Source of the DNA: Janibacter cremeus | GTDB taxonomy: Bacteria; Actinomycetota; Actinomycetes; Actinomycetales; Dermatophilaceae | Reading direction: 5' to 3' | DNA: 64,000 bases | NCBI RefSeq assembly: GCF_029395675.1 | Contig: NZ_CP115184.1 | Span: 1,178,001-1,242,000 of the forward strand | Shown here: in pieces, positions 29,994 to 38,371 of the stretch | How the letters are laid out: every line of letters begins with the position of its first letter | Position numbering within the stretch: position 1 is the stretch's first letter | Notes under the pieces: generated by a model | Database searches by the model: none | Told to the model about the DNA's origin: nothing | The model's input: the letters and a program-made list of their open reading frames with translations, nothing else | Position numbers and translations under genes: made by a program

Positions 29994-30067
29994 GTGCTGC
30001 TCGCCTTCGCGTCGGAGTCGTTGTCATCCCCGCGCGCCCGTCCGACGCCCGAGGGCCGCCCAGCATC

Positions 30068-31336
30068 CTAACGGTCGAAGGCGCCGGTCACCCACGCGCG
30101 CACGCTCGGTGCCGCCTCCTCGAGCATCGAGATGTGGTCGGCCCCGGGCAGCCGCACGTACTCGAGGTCGGTCCCCCGGTCGCGGTACTGGGCGGCGAGG
30201 CGGTCGCTGAGCAGCTGCGGCACGGTGGTGTCCCGGGCCCCCTGGACGAGCATGACCGGGACCTTCGGGTGCAGCTCTGCCGCGTCGTTGGTCCCGACGA
30301 CCCGACCCAGCCGCTCCAGGTCGGCCTCCGCCGACAGGAAGTCCTCGAGGTCGACGCCCCCGAAGGAGTCGGGCCGGAACAGCTCGGCGACACACCGCTC
30401 CTCGAGGTGCGGCAGCAGCTCCCGGCCCTCCCGGCTCACGACCTGCTCGAGCGGCACGTCACCGGTGCGGGCAGCGGCGACGAGGAGCGGCCCGAGGAAG
30501 GTGGCGGTGGACGAGGTGGACGCAGCCCGATCCTGTGCCTCCTCCTCGGCCCGCGAGGGGGAGCGTCCCGCGCCCACCATCTCGACGACCGCGCCCAGCT
30601 GGCTCGGAGGGGCCAGCGCGACGATGCCCCGCAGGTCGAGCCCGGAGGTGTAGGCGCCCGTGAAGCGACTGGTGAACAGCGCCGCCTGCGCTCCCTGTGA
30701 GTGCCCCATCGCGACCCACTCGTCGGACAGGTCCGGCCCGAGCTCGTGGGCTGCCAGCACGATGTCGGCCATCGCCGCACCCGCCGACTGGCCCATGAGA
30801 TAGGGGTGCGGGCCCGGAGTCCCCAGGCCCTCGTAGTCCGTGCGCAGGACGGCGTAGCCGTCCTCGACGAGCCCGGCGGTCATCCGGTCCATCGACGCGG
30901 TGTAGACGCCGGTCTGCTGGTCGGCCGCGGATCGTGAGGGCGCGCACCGGTCGGCTGTCCCGGTGGTCCCGTGGCCCCACGCGATCACCGGCCAGCCGCC
31001 CTCGGGCGGGTCGCCCGCGGGTGTCGAGACGACTCCCGAGACGGCCACGGTCTCCCCCTTCGCACTCGTCGAGCGGTAGAGGAGCAGGTGCGTGGTCCCC
31101 CCGATGGTCGGCCCGGTGACGATCCTGCGCGACCAGATCAGGCTGCCGTGCTCCCCGGCAGCCACCTGATCGGGACCCGGCTGGTAGAAGCCGGCGCCCT
31201 CCGGCGCCCGCTCCTGCGCCACGGCCCCGTCGGGCGCGCCGGGTCGCCAGAGCAGGACGCTCGCGAGGAGGGCGAGCACGAGGACGGCGGAGCCCGTCGT
31301 CCACCACGGATGCCGCCGGGGCCAGGAACCACTCAC
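30068..31336 (-). CDS. Secreted or membrane-anchored lipase/esterase (alpha/beta hydrolase)
   Basis: The 422-residue protein starts at GTG 31336 (VSGSWPRRHPWWTT) and has a basic N terminus followed by the hydrophobic SAVLVLALLASVLLW, a signal peptide or anchor. The enzyme part resembles secretory lipases: nucleophile in WVAMGHSQGAQAALF, Asp in LVQGARDTTVP and His in PGADHISMLEEAA complete a catalytic triad, and WGHGTTG is an oxyanion-side loop. The frame is open further upstream, but those codons do not look like coding sequence. Its natural ester substrate is unknown. Confidence 0.85.
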   Translation of the reverse strand: MSGSWPRRHPWWTTGSAVLVLALLASVLLWRPGAPDGAVAQERAPEGAGFYQPGPDQVAAGEHGSLIWSRRIVTGPTIGGTTHLLLYRSTSAKGETVAVSGVVSTPAGDPPEGGWPVIAWGHGTTGTADRCAPSRSAADQQTGVYTASMDRMTAGLVEDGYAVLRTDYEGLGTPGPHPYLMGQSAGAAMADIVLAAHELGPDLSDEWVAMGHSQGAQAALFTSRFTGAYTSGLDLRGIVALAPPSQLGAVVEMVGAGRSPSRAEEEAQDRAASTSSTATFLGPLLVAAARTGDVPLEQVVSREGRELLPHLEERCVAELFRPDSFGGVDLEDFLSAEADLERLGRVVGTNDAAELHPKVPVMLVQGARDTTVPQLLSDRLAAQYRDRGTDLEYVRLPGADHISMLEEAAPSVRAWVTGAFDR

Positions 31337-31382
31337 GCACGCATCCTCGCAGGACGGCACGCCAGGGTGCAGGATGGTTGGT

Positions 31383-32951
31383 ATGAAGCCGAAGTCCCTC
31401 CTCCTCGCGTTCGCCGCCGGGACCGCCGGGCTCGCAACCCGGGACCTGCTCCAGAAGACGCACACGCTCAAGCGCAACTTCCCGGTCGTGGCCAACGCGC
31501 GGTTCGCGTTGGAGAAGGTCGGGCCGGAGCTGCGCCAGTACATCGTCACGAGCAACGACGAGGAGCGACCCTTCAGCCGGGACCAGCGCTCCTGGGTCTA
31601 TGCCTCGTCGAAGAGGCAGAACAACTACTTCGGCTTCGGGACGGACAACGACATCGAGCGGGTCGAGGGCTACCCGATCTTCAAGCACCGCACCTTCTCG
31701 GACGTGGCCGCGTCCAGCTCGGTCACCGACTCCGACCGCATCGTGCTCCCCTCGGCGAAGGTGCTGGGCGGACCGCGCGGGCGTCGGCACGCCTTCCGCC
31801 CCGAGTCGGTGGTCAACATCTCCGCGATGAGCTACGGCTCCCTCTCCGGCAACGCCGTCACCGCGCTGAACAAGGGCGCCGAGCGCGCCGGGATCCTGCA
31901 CAACACCGGCGAGGGCTCCCTCTCGCCCTACCACCGCCAGGGCGGCGACCTGATCTTCCAGATCGGCACCGCCTACTTCGGCTGCCGCGACGACACGGGG
32001 CGCTTCGACCTGGCGATGCTCAAGGACGTCGTCGAGTCCGCACCGGTCAGGGCGATCGAGATCAAGCTGAGCCAGGGCGCCAAGCCCGGCCTGGGCGGTC
32101 ACCTCCCCGCGGAGAAGATCTCCCCGGAGATCGCCAGCACCCGTGGCATCCCGCCGGACCAGGACTGCGTCAGTCCGGCGAGGCACACCGAGTTCGACGA
32201 CGTCGACTCGATGCTCGACTTCGTCGAGCTGATCGCCCAGGAGACCGGCCTGCCGGTCGGGATCAAGTCCGCGGTCGGGGGCAACGACCTGTGGGAGGGC
32301 CTCGTCGAGCACATGGCCGACGGCCAGCGGGGCGTGGACTACATCCAGATCGACGGGGGCGAAGGGGGGACCGGCGCGGCGCCCCTGGTCTTCAGCGACG
32401 CCGTCGCGCTGCCCTACCGCCTGGCCTTCACCCGGGTGTACTCGCTCTTCGCCGAGGCCGGCCTGACCGACCGCGTCACCTGGATCGGCAGCGGGAAGCT
32501 CGGTCTGCCCGAGAACGCCCTCGTCGCCTTCGCGCTCGGGGCCGACATGGTCAGCGTCGCCCGCGAGGCCATGCTCGCCATCGGCTGCATCCAGGCGCAG
32601 AAGTGCCACACCGACAGGTGCCCCGTCGGGGTCGCGACGCAGAACCCCTGGCTCGAGCGGGGCCTCGACCCGACACTGAAGGCCCACCGCCTCGACAACT
32701 ACGTGCGGACCCTGCGGCGTGATCTGCTCAAGGTCTCCGAGGCGTGCGGGGTCTGGCACCCGGGCCTGCTCACCGTCGACGACGTCGAGATCCTCCATGG
32801 CGAGCGCACGGCGGTCCCACTCGGCGACATCTACGGCTACCAGCCGGGGTGGGGGACCCTCGGCGAGGCGGATGCCGCGCAGATCGTCGACATCATGTCC
32901 CGCTCGGCGACGCACGGGGAGACCCACCGGCTCGCCCGGCCGACCGCCTGA
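31383..32951 (+). CDS. FMN-binding glutamate-synthase-like protein
   Basis: The 522-residue protein resembles the central/FMN domain of glutamate synthase: SAMSYGSLSGNAVTALNKGA, IEIKLSQGAKPGLGGHLP, DGGEGGTGAAPLVF and the cluster CIQAQKCHTDRCPVG, whose C-x5-C-x4-C spacing fits a 3Fe-4S site. It lacks the glutaminase domain, and no gltD partner is adjacent, so it is not a normal GOGAT. A hydrophobic N terminus (LLLAFAAGTAGLA) suggests membrane association. I chose ATG 31383, 6 nt after an AGGATG ribosome site; ATG 31374 is an alternative. Confidence 0.85.
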   Translation: MKPKSLLLAFAAGTAGLATRDLLQKTHTLKRNFPVVANARFALEKVGPELRQYIVTSNDEERPFSRDQRSWVYASSKRQNNYFGFGTDNDIERVEGYPIFKHRTFSDVAASSSVTDSDRIVLPSAKVLGGPRGRRHAFRPESVVNISAMSYGSLSGNAVTALNKGAERAGILHNTGEGSLSPYHRQGGDLIFQIGTAYFGCRDDTGRFDLAMLKDVVESAPVRAIEIKLSQGAKPGLGGHLPAEKISPEIASTRGIPPDQDCVSPARHTEFDDVDSMLDFVELIAQETGLPVGIKSAVGGNDLWEGLVEHMADGQRGVDYIQIDGGEGGTGAAPLVFSDAVALPYRLAFTRVYSLFAEAGLTDRVTWIGSGKLGLPENALVAFALGADMVSVAREAMLAIGCIQAQKCHTDRCPVGVATQNPWLERGLDPTLKAHRLDNYVRTLRRDLLKVSEACGVWHPGLLTVDDVEILHGERTAVPLGDIYGYQPGWGTLGEADAAQIVDIMSRSATHGETHRLARPTA

Positions 32952-32979
32952 CGGTCCCCGCACCCCGACCAGGATGCGG

Positions 32980-34050
32980 TCAGGCGAGTGCCGCGTAGGC
33001 CTCGCGCAGCAGGTCCTCCGGCGGGCCCTCGAGGCGCGTCGGCGCGGCGAGCCCGTCGAGCACGACGAGTCGCAGGGTGGCGCCACGGGTCTTCTTGTCC
33101 CTGCGCAGCGCCGCGAGCAGGTCGTCGAAGTCGGCCCGCGCGTACGTGGTGGGCAGCCCGAGGAGGCCGAGGACGTAGCGGTGCCGATTCAGCAGCGCCG
33201 CGTCGATGTGGCCGGTCCGGTGCGCGAGCTCGGCCGCGAAGACCATCCCGATGGCCACCGCCTCCCCGTGCCGCATGCGGTACTGCTCGTGGTGCTCCAC
33301 GGCGTGGCCGAGCGTGTGCCCGTAGTTGAGGATCTCGCGCAGGCCGGACTCCCGCAGGTCCGCGGCGACGACCGCGACCTTGACGGCGATCTTGCGCTCG
33401 ATGACCTCGCGCAGCGCGGGTGAGCCGGGGTCCTGCACACCGGCCGCATCGGCCTCGACGAGCTCGAGGATCCGCGGGTCGGCGATGAAGCCGCCCTTGA
33501 CGACCTCGGCCAGACCCGCGGCCAGGTCGGCGGGTGGGAGCGAGTGCAGGTGGTCGAGGTCGCACAGGACCGCGGCGGGGGTGTGGAAGGCCCCGACGAG
33601 GTTCTTCCCCTCCGCGGTGTTGATGCCGGTCTTCCCGCCGACGGCCGCATCGACCATGCCGAGGACGGTGGTGGGCACGTGGACGACGGCGACGCCGCGC
33701 AGCCAGGCGGCGGCCGCCCAGCCGCCGAGGTCGGTGACGCTGCCACCGCCGACGGCGACGACGGCGTCGCTGCGGGTGAACCCGGCCTGCCCCATGCGTG
33801 CCCACAGGCCGCTGGCGACCTCGACGGTCTTCGCCGCCTCGGCGTCGGGGACGGCGGCGACGTGGACGTCGAGCCCGGCCCGGCGAAGGGAGTCCACCAC
33901 CGGAGCGGCGCGGGTGGCCAGGGGTGCACCGTGGACGACGAGCACGCGGGCGACGCCGTCGGGGAGCACCTCGGCCACGCGGGTGGAGGCCCCGTGGCCG
34001 ACGAGGACGTCGTAGTCCTCCCCGACCGGGATGGTCGTCACCTCGCTCAT
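32980..34050 (-). CDS. aroB: 3-dehydroquinate synthase
   Basis: AroB converts DAHP to 3-dehydroquinate, the second shikimate step. The 356-residue protein has the NAD loop AVGGGSVTDLGGW, PTTVLGMVDAAVGGKTGIN and the zinc region EILNYGHTLGHAVEHH. ATG at 34050 overlaps the aroK stop as ATGA. It is the last gene of aroE-aroC-aroK-aroB and converges with the glutamate-synthase-like gene across 28 bases. Confidence 0.97.
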   Translation of the reverse strand: MSEVTTIPVGEDYDVLVGHGASTRVAEVLPDGVARVLVVHGAPLATRAAPVVDSLRRAGLDVHVAAVPDAEAAKTVEVASGLWARMGQAGFTRSDAVVAVGGGSVTDLGGWAAAAWLRGVAVVHVPTTVLGMVDAAVGGKTGINTAEGKNLVGAFHTPAAVLCDLDHLHSLPPADLAAGLAEVVKGGFIADPRILELVEADAAGVQDPGSPALREVIERKIAVKVAVVAADLRESGLREILNYGHTLGHAVEHHEQYRMRHGEAVAIGMVFAAELAHRTGHIDAALLNRHRYVLGLLGLPTTYARADFDDLLAALRRDKKTRGATLRLVVLDGLAAPTRLEGPPEDLLREAYAALA

Positions 34051-34571
34051 GCAGGGTCCTCCAGCAGGGTCAGGGCCTCGGTGACGACGGACTCGGCGTC
34101 GCGTCCGGCCGTGTCGACCCGCCAGCTCGCCAGGCCCTCGTACGTCGGACGGCGGGCCTCCGTCGTGCGGATCCACGACTGGCGCGGGTTGACGGCCAGG
34201 AGGGGCCGCGAGCGGTCGAAGCCGATGCGCTTGGCCGCGTCGGCGATCCCGACGTCGAGGAAGAGGACCCGGTGCCCGGCGAGGGCCTCGGCGACCGCGG
34301 GCGTCATCGGGGCACCGCCCCCGAGCGCGAGGACGATGCCCTCCTGTGCCAGCGAGTCGAGCACCGCGCGCTGCTCGGCCTCGCGGAAGTACTCCTCGCC
34401 GCTCTCGATGAAGAGGTCGGGGACGGACCTGCCCTCGCGCTCCTCGACGAGCCGGTCGGTGTCGACGACCCGGCGTCCGGTGCGCTCGGCGATCCCGGCC
34501 GCCACGGTGGACTTGCCCACCCCGGGCGGGCCGATCACGACGACGTAGGGGCCGGGCACGGCGGCGCTCAT
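34047..34571 (-). CDS. aroK: Shikimate kinase
   Basis: AroK phosphorylates shikimate at the 3-hydroxyl. The 174-residue protein has Walker [11 protein letters not shown], the shikimate-binding [16 protein letters not shown] and [10 protein letters not shown], and the lid NPRQSW. I chose ATG 34571 because it overlaps the aroC stop (ATGA); ATG 34580 would add three residues. It lies between aroC and aroB with four-base overlaps on both sides. Confidence 0.96.
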   Translation of the reverse strand: MSAAVPGPYVVVIGPPGVGKSTVAAGIAERTGRRVVDTDRLVEEREGRSVPDLFIESGEEYFREAEQRAVLDSLAQEGIVLALGGGAPMTPAVAEALAGHRVLFLDVGIADAAKRIGFDRSRPLLAVNPRQSWIRTTEARRPTYEGLASWRVDTAGRDAESVVTEALTLLEDPA

Positions 34572-35797
34572 GCGTCCCACGACCGCATGAGCTGCGGGAT
34601 CGACTCGAGGTACCCACGGTGGTTGCGCGCCGTCTCCGCGACGGAGTCGCCACCGAACTTCTCCACGCAGGCCTCGGCGAGCACGAGCGCGACCATGGCC
34701 TGGGCGACGACCCCCGCAGCCGGGACGGCGCAGACGTCGGACCGCTGGTGGATCGCCGTCGCCGGGTCCGTTCCCGTGACGTCGACGGTGTCGAGGGCCC
34801 GCGGGACGGTGCTGATCGGCTTCATGCCCGCACGCACGCGCAGGACCTCACCGGTGCTCATCCCACCCTCGGTCCCCCCGGCACGGCCGGTGCGCCGACG
34901 GATGGTCCCGTCGGTGTCGCGCTCCATCTCGTCGTGCGCCGCCGATCCGCGTCGGCGGGCGGTCGTGAAGCCGTCGCCGACCTCGACGCCCTTGATCGCC
35001 TGGATGCCCATGAGGGCGCCGGCGAGCCGCGAGTCCAGCCGGCGGTCCCAGTGGACGTGGCTCCCCAGCCCCGGGGGGACGTCGTAGGCGAGCACCTCGA
35101 CGACACCACCGAGGGTGTCCCCGTCCTTCTTCGCCGCCTCGATCTCGGCGACCATCGCATCGGTCCCCTCGCGGGTCATCGCCCGCACGGGGTTCGCGTC
35201 GAGCGCCTCGATGTCGTCGGGGGTCGGCAGCGCACCGTCGGCCGGCGCCTGCCCCTCGCCGATGGCCACGGTGTGCGCGACGAGGCGGATGCCGTAGGCC
35301 TGCTCGAGGAAGCGCTCCGCCACCTCGCCGAGGGCGACCCGGGCGGCGGTCTCACGGGCCGAGGCGCGCTCGAGCACCGGACGTGCCTCGTCGAAGCCGT
35401 ACTTCTGCATGCCGACCAGGTCGGCGTGTCCGGGCCGTGGGCGGGTCAGCGCCTTGTTGCGGGCCAGCTCCTTCTCGGCACCGATGTCGTTCGACGCCCG
35501 CAGCGCGGACTCGTCGACCGGGTCGGCGCCCATGACCGCCTCCCACTTGGGCCACTCGGTGTTGCCGATCATCACGGCGAGGGGCGAGCCGAGGGTGCGT
35601 CCGTGGCGCACGCCACCGAGGAAGGTCACCTCGTCCCGCTCGAACGTCATCCGCGCACCGCGCCCGTACCCCAGACGGCGACGCGCCAGGGCGTCCGCGA
35701 CATCGGACGTCGTCACCTCGACCCCAGCGGGCAGGCCCTCGAGGGTGGCCACGAGGGCCTGTCCGTGCGACTCACCGGCGGTCAACCAACGCAACAT
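34568..35797 (-). CDS. aroC: Chorismate synthase
   Basis: AroC forms chorismate from EPSP with reduced FMN. The 409-residue protein has the signatures [36 protein letters not shown] and [16 protein letters not shown], and [17 protein letters not shown] at the FMN site. It starts at ATG 35797 ([10 protein letters not shown]). Its product feeds trpE at the window's left end. The 35 bases to aroE hold no obvious promoter. Confidence 0.98.
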   Translation of the reverse strand: MLRWLTAGESHGQALVATLEGLPAGVEVTTSDVADALARRRLGYGRGARMTFERDEVTFLGGVRHGRTLGSPLAVMIGNTEWPKWEAVMGADPVDESALRASNDIGAEKELARNKALTRPRPGHADLVGMQKYGFDEARPVLERASARETAARVALGEVAERFLEQAYGIRLVAHTVAIGEGQAPADGALPTPDDIEALDANPVRAMTREGTDAMVAEIEAAKKDGDTLGGVVEVLAYDVPPGLGSHVHWDRRLDSRLAGALMGIQAIKGVEVGDGFTTARRRGSAAHDEMERDTDGTIRRRTGRAGGTEGGMSTGEVLRVRAGMKPISTVPRALDTVDVTGTDPATAIHQRSDVCAVPAAGVVAQAMVALVLAEACVEKFGGDSVAETARNHRGYLESIPQLMRSWDA

Positions 35798-35832
35798 GGC
35801 ACAGATCCTCGCATCCCGTGGGAGCGGCCGAC

Positions 35833-36654
35833 TCAGGCGTCCGGGGAGTGACCCAGGGCGGCCCGACCGGCAGCCTGCATCGCCGCCACGGGCGCGGCCA
35901 CGCCGGTGAAGAGCTCGAACTGCCGCGCGGCCTGGTGCACGAGCATCTCCAGGCCGGAGACGACCTGCGCGCCGTGGGCGGTGGCGGCGCGGGCCAGCGG
36001 CGTCGGCCAGTCCGCGTAGACGACGTCGAGGACGGTCGCACCGGCGAGGCCGTCGTCGACGTGGCCCGCCGCGGCGCCGTTGGCCGTCCCGCCGGGGAGC
36101 GTCGAGACGATGGCGGGGGCGCCGGTGCGCGCCCACTCCTCGAGGGGGACGATCTCGAGCGAGACGTCGGCGACGTCGCGCAGCGCCTCGGCCCGCTCGG
36201 GCCTGCGCGCCGCGACCGTGACGTGCGTGGCACCCAGCCCCACCAGTCCCAGCAGGGCCGAGCGGGCGGTCGCCCCGGAGCCCACGACGGTGGCCCGGTC
36301 GACGCCCTCGACACCGGCCCCGCGCAGGGCGGCCGTGATGCCGTGGACGTCGGTGTTGTCCGCGGCCCAGCCGGTGGCCGTGCGCACGAGGGTGTTGACC
36401 GCCCGGGCGGCCCGGGCGGTGTCGGTGACGGTCTCGGCGAGGTCACCACCGACGACCTTGAGCGGCATCGTCAGGCTCAGGCCGCGCCACTCCTGGGTGA
36501 GCCCGGCGACGAAGGGGGCCAGTCCCCCTTCGTCAACCTCGTGCGAGGTGTAGGTCCACTCCGTCAGCCCCGCCGCCACGTACCCGGCCCGGTGCAGGGT
36601 CGGGGACAGCGAGTGAGCGATCGGGGACCCCAGGACGCCGGCGCGCGAGGTCAT
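35833..36654 (-). CDS. aroE: Shikimate dehydrogenase
   Basis: AroE reduces 3-dehydroshikimate with NADPH. The 273-residue protein begins [18 protein letters not shown], with catalytic Lys in SLTMPLKVV and Asp in [23 protein letters not shown] is the nucleotide-binding loop. The reading frame continues upstream, but ATG 36654 fits the family and lies four bases after mltG. The mltG-aroE-aroC order is common in actinobacteria. Confidence 0.95.
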   Translation of the reverse strand: MTSRAGVLGSPIAHSLSPTLHRAGYVAAGLTEWTYTSHEVDEGGLAPFVAGLTQEWRGLSLTMPLKVVGGDLAETVTDTARAARAVNTLVRTATGWAADNTDVHGITAALRGAGVEGVDRATVVGSGATARSALLGLVGLGATHVTVAARRPERAEALRDVADVSLEIVPLEEWARTGAPAIVSTLPGGTANGAAAGHVDDGLAGATVLDVVYADWPTPLARAATAHGAQVVSGLEMLVHQAARQFELFTGVAAPVAAMQAAGRAALGHSPDA

Positions 36655-36658
36655 CGCC

Positions 36659-37855
36659 TCACTCGCAGCTGCCGGTGTTGCTGCAGAACTCCTGGACGTT
36701 CTGCTGGTGCTCGGCCTCGGTCTCGGCGAACTTCGTCTCCCCCGTGGAGGGGTCCACGGTGACGAAGAAGAGCCAGTCGCCCTCGGCAGGGTTGCCCGCG
36801 GCGTCGATGGCGGCGGCACCGGGGTTGTTGATCGGCCCCGGAGGCAGGCCCTGGTTCTTGTACGTGTTGTAGGGGCTGTCGGTGTTGCGCTCCTTGTCGG
36901 AGGTCGTCACCGTCCCCCGCTTCTGCAGCATGTAGTGGATCGTCGAGTCCATCTGCAGCATCCCGCGGGTCGGGCCCGTGGGGTCGGCGAGGCGGTTCTC
37001 GACCACGCGCGCGACCTTGTGGCGGTCCGCCTCACCGGCCTCACCCTCGACGATGGAGGCGACGGTGAGGGTGCGCTCCCACTCGTCCTTCGGGACCCCT
37101 GCCTCCTCGAGCTGCGCGACCGTCTGGTCGATCATCTTGTTCAGCTGCTGCACGGCGCTCGCGTCGTCGGCGAACTCGTAGGTGGAGGGGAAGAGCCAGC
37201 CCTCGATCGCACCCTCCGCCTGCGGGGGCAGCTCGAGCCGGTCCGACTCCTCGGCCTGCTCGTACTCCTTCACGGGGACACCCGTGCCCTCGGACAGGCG
37301 CTCGTAGACCTCCGAGCGCCACAACCCCTCGGGGATGGTCACGCCCTTGGCGATCCGGCTCTCCGGGGAGAGCAGGCGGTCGAAGGCGTCGGTGGCCGAC
37401 ATCTTCTTCAGCATCGAGTAGGTGCCGGGCTGGATCCTGGCGGCCCGCTCCGGCTGTGCCGTGGCCACCGCGGTGAAGCTGCTCGTGGTCTTGACGACGT
37501 CGGCCTCCTCGAGGGTCTCGCCGATCATCGCGCCGGACGCGCCGGAGTCGATGACCACCTCGACCTCCCCCCTGCCGGGGCCGGGGTAGTCGTTCGGCTC
37601 GCCCCCACCGGGCAGGAGCGAACGCAGGGAGCCGAAGGCGAACCACACCGCCGCGAGGACGAGCGCCGCCGCGAGGACCAGCACGACGGCCGACACGGCA
37701 CGGCGCCGGCCGGGGCCCCCGCCGTCATGGCGTGACCGGCGCCCGCCGCGCCGGTGGTCCCTGCGCCGCTCCGCACGGGTCCGGTGCACGACGTCGTGCT
37801 CGTCGTGGCCCGCGCCGCGACCGTCGTCGAAGATGCTGTCGTCGAGCCTCGTCAT
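36659..37855 (-). CDS. mltG: Endolytic murein transglycosylase MltG
   Basis: MltG cleaves nascent glycan strands and is thought to end peptidoglycan polymerisation. The 398-residue protein has a 50-residue charged cytosolic tail rich in Arg, His and Asp, one membrane helix (about 54-75), then the YceG fold with catalytic Glu in VASIVEGEAGEADRHKVA and the conserved YNTYKNQGLPPGPINNPG. ATG 37855 overlaps the ruvX stop. The ruvX-mltG-aroE linkage is typical. Confidence 0.95.
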   Translation of the reverse strand: MTRLDDSIFDDGRGAGHDEHDVVHRTRAERRRDHRRGGRRSRHDGGGPGRRRAVSAVVLVLAAALVLAAVWFAFGSLRSLLPGGGEPNDYPGPGRGEVEVVIDSGASGAMIGETLEEADVVKTTSSFTAVATAQPERAARIQPGTYSMLKKMSATDAFDRLLSPESRIAKGVTIPEGLWRSEVYERLSEGTGVPVKEYEQAEESDRLELPPQAEGAIEGWLFPSTYEFADDASAVQQLNKMIDQTVAQLEEAGVPKDEWERTLTVASIVEGEAGEADRHKVARVVENRLADPTGPTRGMLQMDSTIHYMLQKRGTVTTSDKERNTDSPYNTYKNQGLPPGPINNPGAAAIDAAGNPAEGDWLFFVTVDPSTGETKFAETEAEHQQNVQEFCSNTGSCE

Positions 37856-38364
37856 GCGTCCTTGCCCTTCCGCGGTGTGCGTCGGCGCGGCCGCCCGACC
37901 CGTTCCCCGGGGGGTCCACCGGTTGCGCGCTCCGTGTCCAGTGCGGTCTGCAGGATCAGCACAGCGGCCGCCTGGTCAACCACCTCGCGATGGTTGCGCC
38001 CGGCCACGCCGCTGTCACGCAGACCCCGATGAGCATCCACTGTCGACAGGCGTTCGTCCACCAGGCGGACCGGCGTGTTCGCGATCGGTGCCGCCCCGAG
38101 GGCCCGGCGCAGTGCCTGCGCCCAGTCCCGCACGCGACGTGCGGCGGGCCCCTCCCCGCCGTCGAGCGACCGCGGCAGACCGACGACCACCTCGACGACC
38201 GACAGCTCGCCGGTCAGCTCGACGACCCGGTCGATGTCGCTGTCGTGCTCGAGGTCGCGGGCGATGGTCTCGACCGGGGTCGCCAGGAGCCCGGCGGGGT
38301 CGCTCGTCGCGACCCCGACCCGGGCGTCCCCGACGTCGATACCCAGGCGTGCTCCGGTGCGCAT
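37852..38364 (-). CDS. ruvX: Holliday-junction resolvase-like protein RuvX/YqgF
   Basis: The RNase H-like YqgF family is linked to 16S rRNA 5' processing and, in some species, Holliday-junction cleavage. The 170-residue protein shows RLGIDVGDARVGVATSDP, VVVGLPRSLDG, DERLSTVDAHRGL and the late Asp in VDQAAAVLILQTAL. ATG 38364 follows alaS by 7 bases, and the stop overlaps mltG. The C terminus is a short basic tail. Confidence 0.95.
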   Translation of the reverse strand: MRTGARLGIDVGDARVGVATSDPAGLLATPVETIARDLEHDSDIDRVVELTGELSVVEVVVGLPRSLDGGEGPAARRVRDWAQALRRALGAAPIANTPVRLVDERLSTVDAHRGLRDSGVAGRNHREVVDQAAAVLILQTALDTERATGGPPGERVGRPRRRTPRKGKDA

Positions 38365-38371
38365 GGTCCGG

